Below, in pieces: positions 25,064 through 33,950 of a DNA stretch of 64,000 nt. Source of the stretch: Pseudomonas typographi (GTDB taxonomy: Bacteria > Pseudomonadota > Gammaproteobacteria > Pseudomonadales > Pseudomonadaceae); NCBI RefSeq assembly GCF_014694385.1, contig NZ_JAAOCA010000022.1, positions 51,974 to 115,973 on the forward strand, in the 5' to 3' direction. Position numbers and translations under genes: made by a program. The notes under the pieces were generated by a model, which worked only from the letters and a program-made list of their open reading frames with translations, searched no databases and had not been told where the DNA came from. Numbering within the stretch: position 1 is the first letter of the stretch; each line of letters opens with the position of its first letter.

Positions 25064-25657
25064 GTGCCCGTCGCGTTCGTTGCTGCGTCTAAACTGCCTA
25101 CGCCCTTCGCCACTTTCACCATGCACGGTTTTCGCGAGGAGGCCACCGGTCGCGAACACGTTGCCCTCACCCTGGGCGACGTCGCCAATGGCGAGCCGGT
25201 ATTGGGCCGCCTACATTCAGAGTGCCTCACCGGTGATGCCCTGTTTAGCCAACGCTGCGACTGCGGCTCGCAGCTTGAGGCAGCGCTGCAGGCGATTGCC
25301 CGTGAAGGCCGTGGCGTGTTGTTGTACCTGCGCCAAGAAGGCCGCGGCATCGGCCTGTTGAACAAGATCCGCGCCTATGAACTGCAAGACCAAGGCGCCG
25401 ACACGGTCGAAGCCAATGAACGCCTCGGCTTTGCCGCGGACCAGCGTGACTATCGCATTTGCTTACCGATGCTCGAACACTTGGGTGTAAAGGCCCTTCG
25501 CTTGATGACCAACAACCCGCGCAAGGTCAAGGCGCTGGCCGACATGGGCATCCAGGTGGCCGAGCGCGTACCGCTGCACACCGGGCACAACCCGCACAAC
25601 AAGTATTACCTGGCCACCAAGGCCGGGAAGCTTGGGCATATGATGGGCGGCGCCTGA
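25064..25657 (+). CDS. ribA: GTP cyclohydrolase II
   Basis: A 197-residue enzyme, the usual E. coli RibA length, starting with GTG. Zinc-binding Cys are in RLHSECLTGDALFSQRCDCGSQL. The catalytic region has REGRGVLLYLRQEGRGIGL, and the end shows LMTNNPRKVKAL and HNPHNKYYLATKAGKLGHMM. It carries out the first step of riboflavin synthesis from GTP and complements the degenerate domain of RibBA. A short GGCGCC-TGA-GGCGCC hairpin places the stop codon in its loop (25649-25663). Confidence 0.97.
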   Translation: MPVAFVAASKLPTPFATFTMHGFREEATGREHVALTLGDVANGEPVLGRLHSECLTGDALFSQRCDCGSQLEAALQAIAREGRGVLLYLRQEGRGIGLLNKIRAYELQDQGADTVEANERLGFAADQRDYRICLPMLEHLGVKALRLMTNNPRKVKALADMGIQVAERVPLHTGHNPHNKYYLATKAGKLGHMMGGA

Positions 25658-25726
25658 GGCGCCGAGCGCGGGGCGGCGTCACCCAGGCACTGGCTGCCCA
25701 GCGGGGCAGGGGCAGCATCCAGCCCG

Positions 25727-27613
25727 TTAACCCGCCAAGCGCTTGCGAATCGCCGCTTCGATCCCCGCCGCATCCAGCCCGCATTGGGCCAGCATCTGCG
25801 CGGGCTTGGCGTGCTCCACGTAGGTATCCGGTAGCCCGAGCTGCAATAGTGGCTTGAGTACCCCCTCACGGGCGAGGTATTCGCCCACCGCGCTACCGGC
25901 ACCGCCCATCACGGCGTTTTCTTCGAGGGTAACCAGCAAGTCGTGGTTATCGGCCATTTGCTGTACCAGGGCTTCGTCCAGGGGTTTGACGAAGCGCATG
26001 TCGACCACCGTGGCGTCCAGTGTATCCGCCACCTGCAGGGCCTCGGCCAATTGCACGCCGAACACCAGCAGGGCGATTTTTTGGCCGTTGCGGCGCACCA
26101 CGCCCTTGCCGATTTCAAGGGTTGGCAAGCCGGCCTCGATCACCGCGTTCGGGCCGGTGCCACGGGGGTAACGCACGGCCGCTGGGCCTGGGTAGTGGTA
26201 ACCGGTGCTGAGCATCAGCCGCAGCTCGTTCTCGTCGCTGGGCGCCATCACCACTAAACCGGGGATGCAGCGCAGGTAAGAGAGGTCGAAACTGCCGGCA
26301 TGGGTGGGGCCGTCTTCGCCTACCAGCCCGGCGCGGTCGATGGCGAATAGCACGTCCAAGTGCTGCACGGCCACGTCGTGGATCAACTGATCGTAAGCAC
26401 GCTGCAAGAAGGTCGAGTAGATCGCCACCACTGGCTTGGCCCCCTCGCAGGCCAGGCCTGCGGCCAGAGTAACGGCATGCTGCTCGGCGATGGCCACGTC
26501 GAAATAGCGCTCGGGGAAGCGTTCGCTAAAGGCGACCAGGTCTGAGCCTTCCTTCATGGCCGGGGTAATACCCACCAATCGCGCGTCGGCTTCGGCCATG
26601 TCGCACAGCCATTCGCCGAACACGCTGGAGTACTTCGGGCCGGTGGCTTGCTTCGGCGCCGCCGGCACGTTCAATGGCTCGAGCTTGGTGATGGCGTGGT
26701 AGCCAATCGGGTCGACCTCCGCCGGCGCGAAGCCCTTGCCCTTTTTAGTCACCACATGCAGGAACTGTGGCCCCTTCAGGTCGCGCATGTTGCGCAGGGT
26801 GGCGATCAGGGTCGGCAGGTCGTGGCCGTCGATGGGGCCGATGTAGTTCCAGCCTAGCTCCTCGAACAACGTACCGGGCACCAGCATGCCCTTGGCATAC
26901 TCTTCGGTACGCCGGGCGATTTCCCAAGCCCCAGGCAGGCGCGACAGCACCTTTTTGCTGCCTTCGCGCATGCTGGCGTAGGTGCGGCTGGAAAGGATCT
27001 TGGCCAAGTAGTTCGACAAGCCGCCCACGTTACGTGAAATCGACATGTCGTTGTCGTTGAGGATCACCAGCATGTCGGCGCCCACTTCCGGCGCATGGTT
27101 GAGCGCCTCGAAGGCCATGCCGGCGGTCAGCGCGCCGTCACCGATCACGGCGATGGACTTGCGCGAACTGCCCTGCAAGCGCGCGGCAATGGCCATTCCC
27201 AAGGCGGCGCTGATCGACGTGCTGGAGTGGCCGACGCCAAAGGTGTCGTACTCGCTTTCGCTGCGTCGCGGAAATGCCGCCAGGCCGTCTTTCTGGCGCA
27301 GCGAAGCCATGCGCTCACGGCGGCCGGTGAGAATCTTGTGGGGGTAGGCCTGGTGGCCCACGTCCCAGATCAGGCGGTCATCGGGGGTGTCGAAAACATA
27401 GTGCAGGGCAATGGTCAGTTCGATAACACCCAGCCCCGCGCCGAAATGGCCGCCCGTTTGGCCTACCGAATAAAGCAGCTCCAGGCGCAGTTCGTCGGCC
27501 AGGGTTTCCAGCTCGGCCTCGCCCAAGCGGCGTAGGCCTGCCGGCGTCGCGGCGCGGTCCAGCAGGGGCGTCGGCGGGCGTTCGCGGGGAATCTGTTGAA
27601 ACGTCGTAGGCAT
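25727..27613 (-). CDS. dxs: 1-deoxy-D-xylulose-5-phosphate synthase
   Basis: A 628-residue thiamine-diphosphate enzyme that opens the MEP isoprenoid pathway from pyruvate and glyceraldehyde 3-phosphate. It has GHFGAGLGVIELTIALHY, DVGHQAYPHKILTGR, the ThDP motif GDGALTAGMAFEALNH to NDNDMSISRNVGG, the transketolase segment AIAEQHAVTLAAGLACEG, and AVRYPRGTG. Length matches the family. It is convergent with ribA and lies downstream of ispA in the same direction, with a 115-base gap. Confidence 0.97.
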   Translation of the reverse strand: MPTTFQQIPRERPPTPLLDRAATPAGLRRLGEAELETLADELRLELLYSVGQTGGHFGAGLGVIELTIALHYVFDTPDDRLIWDVGHQAYPHKILTGRRERMASLRQKDGLAAFPRRSESEYDTFGVGHSSTSISAALGMAIAARLQGSSRKSIAVIGDGALTAGMAFEALNHAPEVGADMLVILNDNDMSISRNVGGLSNYLAKILSSRTYASMREGSKKVLSRLPGAWEIARRTEEYAKGMLVPGTLFEELGWNYIGPIDGHDLPTLIATLRNMRDLKGPQFLHVVTKKGKGFAPAEVDPIGYHAITKLEPLNVPAAPKQATGPKYSSVFGEWLCDMAEADARLVGITPAMKEGSDLVAFSERFPERYFDVAIAEQHAVTLAAGLACEGAKPVVAIYSTFLQRAYDQLIHDVAVQHLDVLFAIDRAGLVGEDGPTHAGSFDLSYLRCIPGLVVMAPSDENELRLMLSTGYHYPGPAAVRYPRGTGPNAVIEAGLPTLEIGKGVVRRNGQKIALLVFGVQLAEALQVADTLDATVVDMRFVKPLDEALVQQMADNHDLLVTLEENAVMGGAGSAVGEYLAREGVLKPLLQLGLPDTYVEHAKPAQMLAQCGLDAAGIEAAIRKRLAG

Positions 27614-27728
27614 CAGGCGTGTCGTTTTCGAAGGTATAAAAGGCGGCAGTTTACCCCAACGGGTGCCAGGGAACAGCTAGTAGGCGCATCGGTTCGCTAT
27701 CATCGGACTCGCCGGGCGCGGCGTGCGT

Positions 27729-28616
27729 TCAGTTGCGCCGCTCGATGATATAGCGCGCCAACGCCCGCAATGGCTCCGCCCCCGCGCCAAAAGGCCGCAA
27801 CGAGTGCAGCGCCTGGTCACGCAGCTCTACCGCATAGGCCTTGGCCGCGCCCAGGCCCAGCAGCGCGGGGTAGGTAGGTTTGTCGCGGGCGATGTCGGCC
27901 CCTTGGCGCTTGCCCAAGGTGGCGGTATCGCCCTCCACGTCGAGGATGTCATCCTGCACTTGGAACGCCAGGCCCACGGCCTGCGCATAGGTTTGCAGCG
28001 CAGCGAGGTCGGCACGCTCGGCGCGTTCGCTGGCCAGGGCGCCCAAGTGCACGCTGGCCTCGATCAGGGCACCGGTTTTATGCCGGTGCATACGCTCCAG
28101 GGCCGGTTGGCCCAGGCGCTTGCCCACAGACCCAAGGTCGATCGCCTGCCCGCCGACCATACCGGCAGGCCCGGCGGCCATGGCCAGCGTGCGGACCATC
28201 TGCAGGCGGGTGCCATCGGCCAGTTCGCTCAACCGTGGGTCCACCAAGGCGCTGAAGGCCAGGCTCTGCAGGCCGTCACCGGCGAGGATCGCACAGGCTT
28301 CGTCGAAGGCCTTGTGGGTGGTCGGTTGGCCGCGGCGCAGGTCGTCGTCGTCCATGGCCGGCAGGTCGTCGTGCACCAGCGAATAGGCATGGATCAACTC
28401 CACGGCGCACGCGGCGCCATTGGCGTTTTCCGGCAGGGCACCCAACGCTTCGCAGGCCGCATAGGCCAACAGCGGCCTCACGCGCTTACCGCCGTTCATC
28501 ACGCTATAGCGCATGGCCTCATAAAGGCGGCCGAGGTCCGCCAATGGCGCTTCGAACAAGGTTGCCAAGGCATGGTCGACACGGGCCTGGCACAAGGCCT
28601 GGTAACTGGCGATCAT
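27729..28616 (-). CDS. ispA: Farnesyl diphosphate synthase
   Basis: A 295-residue prenyltransferase. The two Asp-rich motifs are LVHDDLPAMDDDDLRRGQPT and FQVQDDILDVEGDTATLGKRQG, which bind Mg-diphosphate of the allylic substrate. It makes FPP for quinones and undecaprenyl carriers. It overlaps xseB by four bases, the usual xseB-ispA-dxs order in Pseudomonas. Confidence 0.97.
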   Translation of the reverse strand: MIASYQALCQARVDHALATLFEAPLADLGRLYEAMRYSVMNGGKRVRPLLAYAACEALGALPENANGAACAVELIHAYSLVHDDLPAMDDDDLRRGQPTTHKAFDEACAILAGDGLQSLAFSALVDPRLSELADGTRLQMVRTLAMAAGPAGMVGGQAIDLGSVGKRLGQPALERMHRHKTGALIEASVHLGALASERAERADLAALQTYAQAVGLAFQVQDDILDVEGDTATLGKRQGADIARDKPTYPALLGLGAAKAYAVELRDQALHSLRPFGAGAEPLRALARYIIERRN

Positions 28617-28855
28617 TCAGTGGGGTCCACATCCAGCGGCACTTCGACCAACTCGCCGTCGCGCTCGAGCAATTGCTGCACTTTCTGCTCGGCTTGGGTC
28701 AACGCCTCTTGGCAATCACGGGTCAGGCGGATGCCCTGCTCGAACGCAGTGAGGGAATCTTCCAGGGACAGTTCGCCGTTCTCAAGGCGCTCAACCAGCA
28801 CTTGCAGGTCGGCCAGGGACTGTTCGAAGTCCACGGAAGCTTTTTTTCGGGCCAT
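28613..28855 (-). CDS. xseB: Exodeoxyribonuclease VII small subunit
   Basis: An 80-residue helical protein with the family core FEQSLADLQVLVERLENGELSLEDSLTAFEQGIRL given here by key words: heptad-like, acidic, single helix hairpin. It partners XseA, encoded elsewhere. First gene of the xseB-ispA-dxs operon. Confidence 0.95.
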   Translation of the reverse strand: MARKKASVDFEQSLADLQVLVERLENGELSLEDSLTAFEQGIRLTRDCQEALTQAEQKVQQLLERDGELVEVPLDVDPTE

Positions 28856-29195
28856 GGTGCGGGGTCTCGATAACCAATTGGAACGGTCGCGACGTTAGCA
28901 GAGCGGGGCCCGCCGGGCAAATAACGCCGGCAACGCGCGCGCCCATTACGGCGCCCGGCGGTGCATCGTCAGCCGAGCGTACAGCAAACCCGCCTAAGGG
29001 TGCCCCTATTGGATGTTTCCAACCCATAGCCCGCCTAGCTGCTGGCTGATGCCATCGAATGGGATTGAACGGGATTGAACGCCAAAAGTAATTATTCCTA
29101 CAGAAAGCGCAGAATCGGCTGATAGCGCAGCCCTGGTGCCCACGGATAAGGTCGGGTTGGTCAACTTTACCTGCACGCCGGAGCCCGGGGCACCC
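28856..29195. other. 340-base gap between xseB and the accessory region; 10-bp tandem repeat
   Basis: The gap holds the promoter side of xseB and no supported gene. GGGATTGAAC occurs twice in direct tandem at 29061-29080. It marks the left transition from conserved core genes to accessory genes; no tRNA or att-like long repeat was seen. Confidence 0.5.
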
Positions 29196-30524
29196 ATGAA
29201 CCTCAAACTGCAATTGCTCTGCGACGCGCCAGAGGCCGTCGCGCTGGTCCAACGCTACTGGGCGGTCGACGCGGCCGGGCAATATCGCGAAAAGGTGAGC
29301 GACTTGTTGCCGTTTCGCGCGTTCACCAGGCCTGCACAAATCACCCAATATGTGCGCGAGCAATGCCGGGTATTCGACCTCAACCAAGCGTGCCCCCGCT
29401 GCGGCGAGCCGGTGCGGATCACGTCGCGCTCAGCGGCCAGGCCCAGCCCGCAGCGCAGCAGCCGGCCGTGCGAGCGCTGCGCCGGAAAAATCGAGCAAGC
29501 CATGCGCGAGGCCCGCGCCCAGGCGGAAAAAACATTGGCCGACAGCCTGCAGGCATACATGAAAGCCCGCCCCAGCGGCACCGTGGATTATGCCGCCGTC
29601 ACAGACGACATCGCCTTGTTATTGATCGCACTCCATGAAGCCCTCGAACCCGCTATGGCCCAGGGCACCTTCGGCAGCGCGGAATGCAGGGCGCTGGCGC
29701 CCAAGCACGTAGGCCATTTCATCCGCAGGCTTTACCAAGCCGGGGTATTGCTCGAAGAACCTTCCCAGGCCCAGCGCGGCACGTATTTTCTCAAAGACGG
29801 GCAACTGCGGGTAAAAGACAGCCAGCGGGTATACGCCCTGATGCCGGGTATCCCGCCGGGGCAACTGCGGGCTGTGCTCGCCGCCTACCACCAGCGCAGC
29901 TTCAATGACGCCCCGAGGCTATTCGACCTCTGGCTCGACTACGCCGAAGCCGATTGCATGGCCTACTTCGAAGCGCAGTGCATCCTCTACGCCCATCAGT
30001 TGTATGACGATGAGCACGCCGAGGTGCGTAGCGCCCTGCGTGGGGGGCTTGAACATTACTGTGTGGCGCAGATGTGGTCGGCGATTTGCCGTGTGGTTCG
30101 TGATGCCGCCAGCCTGGCCAATCGTACGTATTACGACCGCGCCAAGGCCAGCGCCACCCTGCCCGGCAAGCTACGCCGCTACCTTGAGCGCGCCCGGCGC
30201 GAAGCGTTCGAGCTCAAGGGCTGCACCCGCCCGGAGGTGCAGCCGCCGGGTGCGCTGGGCATGGTCTTCCAAGACCTGTTCGGCATCGACGAAAACACCA
30301 CTGGCACCATGGTCTGGGCGACTTTCGCCCACCGCAGCGAAGAATGGATGGCCACGGGCGAGCCTACCAGTTGGATGGCCGCGCGGCGCCTGATGGTGCG
30401 CGCGTTGCAAAGCGATATGCCGTTCGCGACGCTTGAACGGTTTGCGCAAACGCTGAAGGCGGGGGTAGCGCTGGAGGCGGCGATCGATGAGGTGCTGGCG
30501 CGGTTGCCCGCGGCCGGTGCATAG
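29196..30524 (+). CDS. Unrecognised protein with a four-Cys zinc-ribbon-like motif
   Basis: A 442-residue soluble protein. The start at 29196 (MNLKLQLLCDAPEAVALVQRYW) follows a GGAG about 13 bases upstream; the frame is open 20 codons further. Near residue 70 it has CPRCGEPVRITSR and about 22 residues later CERC, a C-x2-C/C-x2-C pair suited to zinc. A helical region follows (KIEQAMREARAQAEKTLADSL). The rest is rich in helices and aromatic residues, with several Arg-rich patches (KLRRYLERARREAFELKG). There is no membrane helix, nuclease or ATPase motif. I do not recognise a family. It is the first gene of the accessory region and transcribed alone; its neighbours are metabolic and give no functional hint. 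Confidence 0.65.
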   Translation: MNLKLQLLCDAPEAVALVQRYWAVDAAGQYREKVSDLLPFRAFTRPAQITQYVREQCRVFDLNQACPRCGEPVRITSRSAARPSPQRSSRPCERCAGKIEQAMREARAQAEKTLADSLQAYMKARPSGTVDYAAVTDDIALLLIALHEALEPAMAQGTFGSAECRALAPKHVGHFIRRLYQAGVLLEEPSQAQRGTYFLKDGQLRVKDSQRVYALMPGIPPGQLRAVLAAYHQRSFNDAPRLFDLWLDYAEADCMAYFEAQCILYAHQLYDDEHAEVRSALRGGLEHYCVAQMWSAICRVVRDAASLANRTYYDRAKASATLPGKLRRYLERARREAFELKGCTRPEVQPPGALGMVFQDLFGIDENTTGTMVWATFAHRSEEWMATGEPTSWMAARRLMVRALQSDMPFATLERFAQTLKAGVALEAAIDEVLARLPAAGA

Positions 30525-30748
30525 GCGCTGCGCGAAATACCACGGGTTGATGATACGGCGTTGAACCGCAAGGGATGCTCTCCCTGAGGGCTCAGTCATA
30601 GGCAACAACCGGAATGCGGCCCGATCGAACGCTGCCTGGCCCGCTTACTCCACTTTTTGGTTGCCTCCAGCCTGGTGGCTATGGTGCGTCAGCCATCAGT
30701 AATCTCGCCCACTGTGCATTTAGCGACAATCGACAAACGACAGTTGAA

Positions 30749-30762
30749 TGATTGCGCAATCA
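30749..30762. promoter_or_regulatory. Operator copy 1, TGATTGCGCAATCA
   Basis: A perfect 14-base palindrome 152 bases upstream of the dehydratase gene. Its central CG and 7+7 symmetry fit LacI-type or GntR/FCD-type repressors. An identical site occurs 75 bases downstream, about seven helical turns, which would allow looping or cooperative binding. Confidence 0.65.
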
Positions 30763-30821
30763 GTGTAGTATTGCCGCAAAGATAGTCTGGTAATTCAAGC
30801 ATCGCCTTTTTTTTAGATCGA

Positions 30822-30839
30822 TATGATTGCGCAATCATA
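30822..30839. promoter_or_regulatory. Operator copy 2, extended palindrome
   Basis: The same 14-base palindrome at 30824-30837, here extended to 18 bases (TATGATTGCGCAATCATA). It lies 61 bases upstream of the dehydratase start, where binding would likely block transcription. Confidence 0.65.
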
Positions 30840-30900
30840 AGCCGCTATCCAGGCTGCCCGTTAGCGCTCCACATCTCATTTGGTATCCCAGGAGAGCCCC

Positions 30901-32061
30901 ATGCTCACACAACAACAAAACCTCAAGTCTGCCGATGATGATCGCATTGCCTACGTTAAGGTGTCCTCGGTATTCCTGCCCTTGGCCAACCCCATCAGCG
31001 ACGCCAAGGTATTAACGGGGAGGCAAAAGCCGATGACCGAGATCGCCATCCTGTTTGCCGAAATCGAAACAGTCGATGGCCATCGCGGCCTGGGGTTCAG
31101 CTACTCGAAACGTGCCGGTGGGCCCGGCCAGTTTGCCCATGCGAAAGAAATCGCCCCGGCCCTGATTGGCGAAAACCCTAGCGACATCGCCAGGCTCTGG
31201 ACCAAACTGTGTTGGGCGGGCGCGTCCGTCGGCCGCAGCGGCCTGTCGACCCAGGCCATCGGGGCCTTCGATGTGGCCCTATGGGATCTGAAAGCCAAGC
31301 GTGCCAACCTGTCCCTGGCCCGTTTGCTCGGTGCACAGCGTGACTCGGTGCGCTGCTACAACACCTCCGGTGGCTTTCTGCACACCCCGCTGGACCAATT
31401 GCTGAAAAACACCGATCTGTCGCGCGAGAAGGGTATCGGCGGCATCAAGCTGAAAGTCGGCCAGCCGGACTGCGCCATCGACATCAACCGGGTCAGTACC
31501 GTGCGCCAACACCTGGGGGACAACTTCCCGCTGATGGTCGACGCCAACCAGCAGTGGGACCGCCCGACCGCCCAGCGTATGTGCCGCCGTTTCGAAGCCT
31601 TCAACTTGATCTGGATCGAAGAGCCGTTGGACTGTTACGACGCTGAAGGTCACGCCGCCCTGGCCCAGCAATTCGACACCCCGATCGCCACCGGCGAGAT
31701 GCTCACCAGCGTTGCCGAGCACGCTGAATTCATCAAGCTACGCGGCGCCGATTTCCTGATGCCGGATGCCCCGCGGGTCGGCGGTATCACGCCTTATCTG
31801 AAGGTCGCTGCGATGGCCGAGCAAGCCGGGGTGATGTTGGCACCACACTTTGCAATGGAACTGCATGTGCACCTGGCGGCGGCTTATCCGACCGAGCCAT
31901 GGGTGGAGCACTTCGAATGGCTTGAGCCGCTGTTCAATGAACGCCTGGAAACCCGCGATGGCCGCATGTTGGTGCCGACTCGCCCTGGCCTGGGCCTGTC
32001 GCTGAGCGAGCAGGTCAAGCCTTGGACAGCACAGGTGGCCGAAGCCGGCACCCGCCCATAA
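30901..32061 (+). CDS. L-talarate/galactarate dehydratase, enolase superfamily
   Basis: A 386-residue member of the mandelate-racemase group. It closely follows the Salmonella TalrD/GalrD sequence as I recall it: SDAKVLTGRQKP near residue 40, FSYSKRAGG, the K-x-K pair in GGIKLKVGQP, the metal ligands Asp in MVDANQQWD, Glu in IWIEEPLD and Glu in ATGEMLTS, and the catalytic His in APHFAMELHVH. It dehydrates meso-galactarate and epimerises/dehydrates L-talarate to 5-keto-4-deoxyglucarate. The MFS gene downstream fits uptake of the aldarate. Enzymes for the next steps are not in the window. The Met at 30901 with AGGAGAG was preferred to a codon seven upstream. Confidence 0.88.
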   Translation: MLTQQQNLKSADDDRIAYVKVSSVFLPLANPISDAKVLTGRQKPMTEIAILFAEIETVDGHRGLGFSYSKRAGGPGQFAHAKEIAPALIGENPSDIARLWTKLCWAGASVGRSGLSTQAIGAFDVALWDLKAKRANLSLARLLGAQRDSVRCYNTSGGFLHTPLDQLLKNTDLSREKGIGGIKLKVGQPDCAIDINRVSTVRQHLGDNFPLMVDANQQWDRPTAQRMCRRFEAFNLIWIEEPLDCYDAEGHAALAQQFDTPIATGEMLTSVAEHAEFIKLRGADFLMPDAPRVGGITPYLKVAAMAEQAGVMLAPHFAMELHVHLAAAYPTEPWVEHFEWLEPLFNERLETRDGRMLVPTRPGLGLSLSEQVKPWTAQVAEAGTRP

Positions 32062-32069
32062 CGCCCTTT

Positions 32070-32110
32070 GGCCGTTTGTGTGCCGCGCGCACCAAGCGGC
32101 CGTTTTCGTT
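32070..32110 (+). terminator. Probable intrinsic terminator/attenuator after the dehydratase gene
   Basis: GGCCGTTTG (32070-32078) pairs with CAAGCGGCC (32093-32101) including one G-U, with further pairing around the loop, followed by GTTTTCGTT. It lies between two genes of the same pathway and probably lowers transporter expression relative to the enzyme. Confidence 0.6.
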
Positions 32111-32205
32111 GCACCTGCACCAAGGCCCACAGCAGCGCCTTGGGGCTGAACACCCAACGCCCGATATAGCCCTATCGATAAAAAAGACAAGATGAGGACT
32201 TTCAT

Positions 32206-33558
32206 ATGGATCATCCAAACCTAGCCGGTTCAGCCGAACCTGCAGTCGCCACCGTGGTACGCAGCAAAGTACGCTATTACGTTCTGGCGATGTTATTCAT
32301 CGTTACTGCGATCAACGTCGGCGACCGGGCGACACTTTCGATCACCGGCGCCGCGCTCACCCAGGTACTTGGCATCAACTCCATTACGCTGGGTTACATC
32401 TTCTCGGCGTTCGCCTGGGCCTATGTCATCGGCCAGCTTCCCGGGGGCTGGTTGCTGGATAAGTTTGGCTCGGCGCGGGTGTATGGAACATCGCTATTTC
32501 TCTGGTCGACGATCACCATTGCCCAAGGCCTGATCGGTTTCCTGTCGATCCCGTTGGCCGTCGCGACGTTGTTTGCTCTACGCTTTTTGCTGGGCCTGAT
32601 CGAATCGCCGGTTTACCCGGCCAACAACCGGATCGTGGCCGCATGGTTTCCCCTGCAAGAGCGTGGGCTGGCCACGGTGATCTACAACTCTTCCATGTAC
32701 TTGTCCGTGGTGATCCTCGCGCCGTTAATGGGTTTTATCGCTCATGCGTATGGCTGGGAACACGTGTATTGGTTCATGGGCGGCCTGGGTGTTCTGGTCA
32801 GCCTCATCTGGTTCAAACTGGTCAAAGCACCCACGGAACATCCGCTGGTCAATGCCGCTGAGTTGGAACATATCCGTAGCGGTGGCGCCGAAGTGGATAT
32901 GGACAAACCCAAGGAGAAGGGCGCGTTCCGGCCAAAACTCACTGACCTCAAGGTGCTGCTGAAAAGCCCGATGATGTGGTCGATTTACCTGGGCAAGTAC
33001 TGCGACACCTCCCTGCAGTATTTCTTCCTCACTTGGTTCCCTATCTACCTGGTCAAGGGCCGCGGCCTGAACATCATGGAAGCCGGGGCCATCGCGGCTG
33101 TTCCAGGTATCTGCGGCTTGCTGGGTGCGCTTTTTGGCGGCGCCATTTGCGACTTCCTGTTGCGCAAGGGCTTCTCCCTAACCGTGGCACGCAAAATCCC
33201 GCTGGTGTGCGGCATGAGCATGGGCGCCACCCTGGTGCTGTGTAACTTCACCGCGTCGGTGTGGGTCGTCACTTTGCTGATGTCCCTGGCCATTTTTGGC
33301 AAGGGCATCGTTGCCGTGGACTGGACCTTGGTGTCCGACACCGCACCCAAGCAGATCACCGGCATGGCGGGTGGGCTGTTCAATATGTTCGGCAACATCT
33401 CAGGCATCTTCACGCCCATCATCATCGGCTACATCGTGCAAGCCACGGGCTCTTTTGAAGGCGCGCTATACGTGGTCGCCGGCCATGCGTTAATCGGGGC
33501 GCTGGCATTTTTGAGCATGGGCACCCTGCGCAAGCTTGAGCTGGCGCGGGCGTATTGA
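32206..33558 (+). CDS. MFS transporter, glucarate/galactarate (GudP/GarP-like)
   Basis: A 450-residue, 12-helix carrier of the anion:cation symporter family. Motifs include INVGDRATLSITGAAL, IGQLPGGWLLDKFGSARVYG, RFLLGLIESPVYPANNRIVAAWFP and a second-half YLVKGRGLNIMEAG. These match D-glucarate/D-galactarate permeases. Position behind the talarate/galactarate dehydratase supports a sugar diacid substrate. SD sequence GAGG lies upstream of the ATG. Confidence 0.87.
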   Translation: MDHPNLAGSAEPAVATVVRSKVRYYVLAMLFIVTAINVGDRATLSITGAALTQVLGINSITLGYIFSAFAWAYVIGQLPGGWLLDKFGSARVYGTSLFLWSTITIAQGLIGFLSIPLAVATLFALRFLLGLIESPVYPANNRIVAAWFPLQERGLATVIYNSSMYLSVVILAPLMGFIAHAYGWEHVYWFMGGLGVLVSLIWFKLVKAPTEHPLVNAAELEHIRSGGAEVDMDKPKEKGAFRPKLTDLKVLLKSPMMWSIYLGKYCDTSLQYFFLTWFPIYLVKGRGLNIMEAGAIAAVPGICGLLGALFGGAICDFLLRKGFSLTVARKIPLVCGMSMGATLVLCNFTASVWVVTLLMSLAIFGKGIVAVDWTLVSDTAPKQITGMAGGLFNMFGNISGIFTPIIIGYIVQATGSFEGALYVVAGHALIGALAFLSMGTLRKLELARAY

Positions 33559-33950
33559 GTGTGTGCCAGGCGACGTGCTTCCGGGGACCGGATCCGGCGG
33601 TACTCGGGTGATTGACTACAACCCCTTTCTGGAGGCTGTATCGGGTTGCTATTGCCTACATTAGGGCGAAATCCGACCATCCTGCGCCGGTTTTTTGAGT
33701 CTGTGAGCGGCCCTTCGGCAGCCAATGCATCAAAGTACATGGCTGAAAATAGGGGTGTTCACGCGTGGGCTCGTGCGCCTGAGGTGATATGACGGCCATG
33801 GAGGGCGATTCAGCTTTTTACCCTGCGCATCCATCGACTTGAGTTGAACTGAAGCGCGCTTGATACGGCTATCGCCCTAAGATGAATGCACCCTTTCATT
33901 GCGGTTCGCCTGTGACCGCGTTTGTTGAATTGCCAAGGCGTGCTTAGATC
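33559..33950. other. 392-base gap without a supported gene
   Basis: The region lies between the convergent MFS and LysR genes. A minus-strand frame at 33429-33740 overlaps the MFS 3' end and has no credible product. I see no clear terminator, repeat or RNA. Confidence 0.5.

Larger units (their letters stand above)
30525..30900 (+). promoter_or_regulatory. Control region of the talarate/galactarate operon
   Basis: This 376-base gap has no gene. It carries two copies of the same operator (listed separately) and an eight-T run at 30807-30814 between them. No convincing -35/-10 pair could be picked by eye. A clear SD (AGGAGAG) precedes the ATG at 30901. Confidence 0.55.

Noticed and set aside
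27723..28898. A 391-codon plus-strand frame across ispA and xseB
   Set aside because: Antisense to ispA and xseB, which show all family motifs.
33429..33740. A 103-codon minus-strand frame in the gap after the sugar-acid MFS gene
   Set aside because: It overlaps the MFS 3' end by 130 bases, is Arg/Ser-rich and resembles no family.
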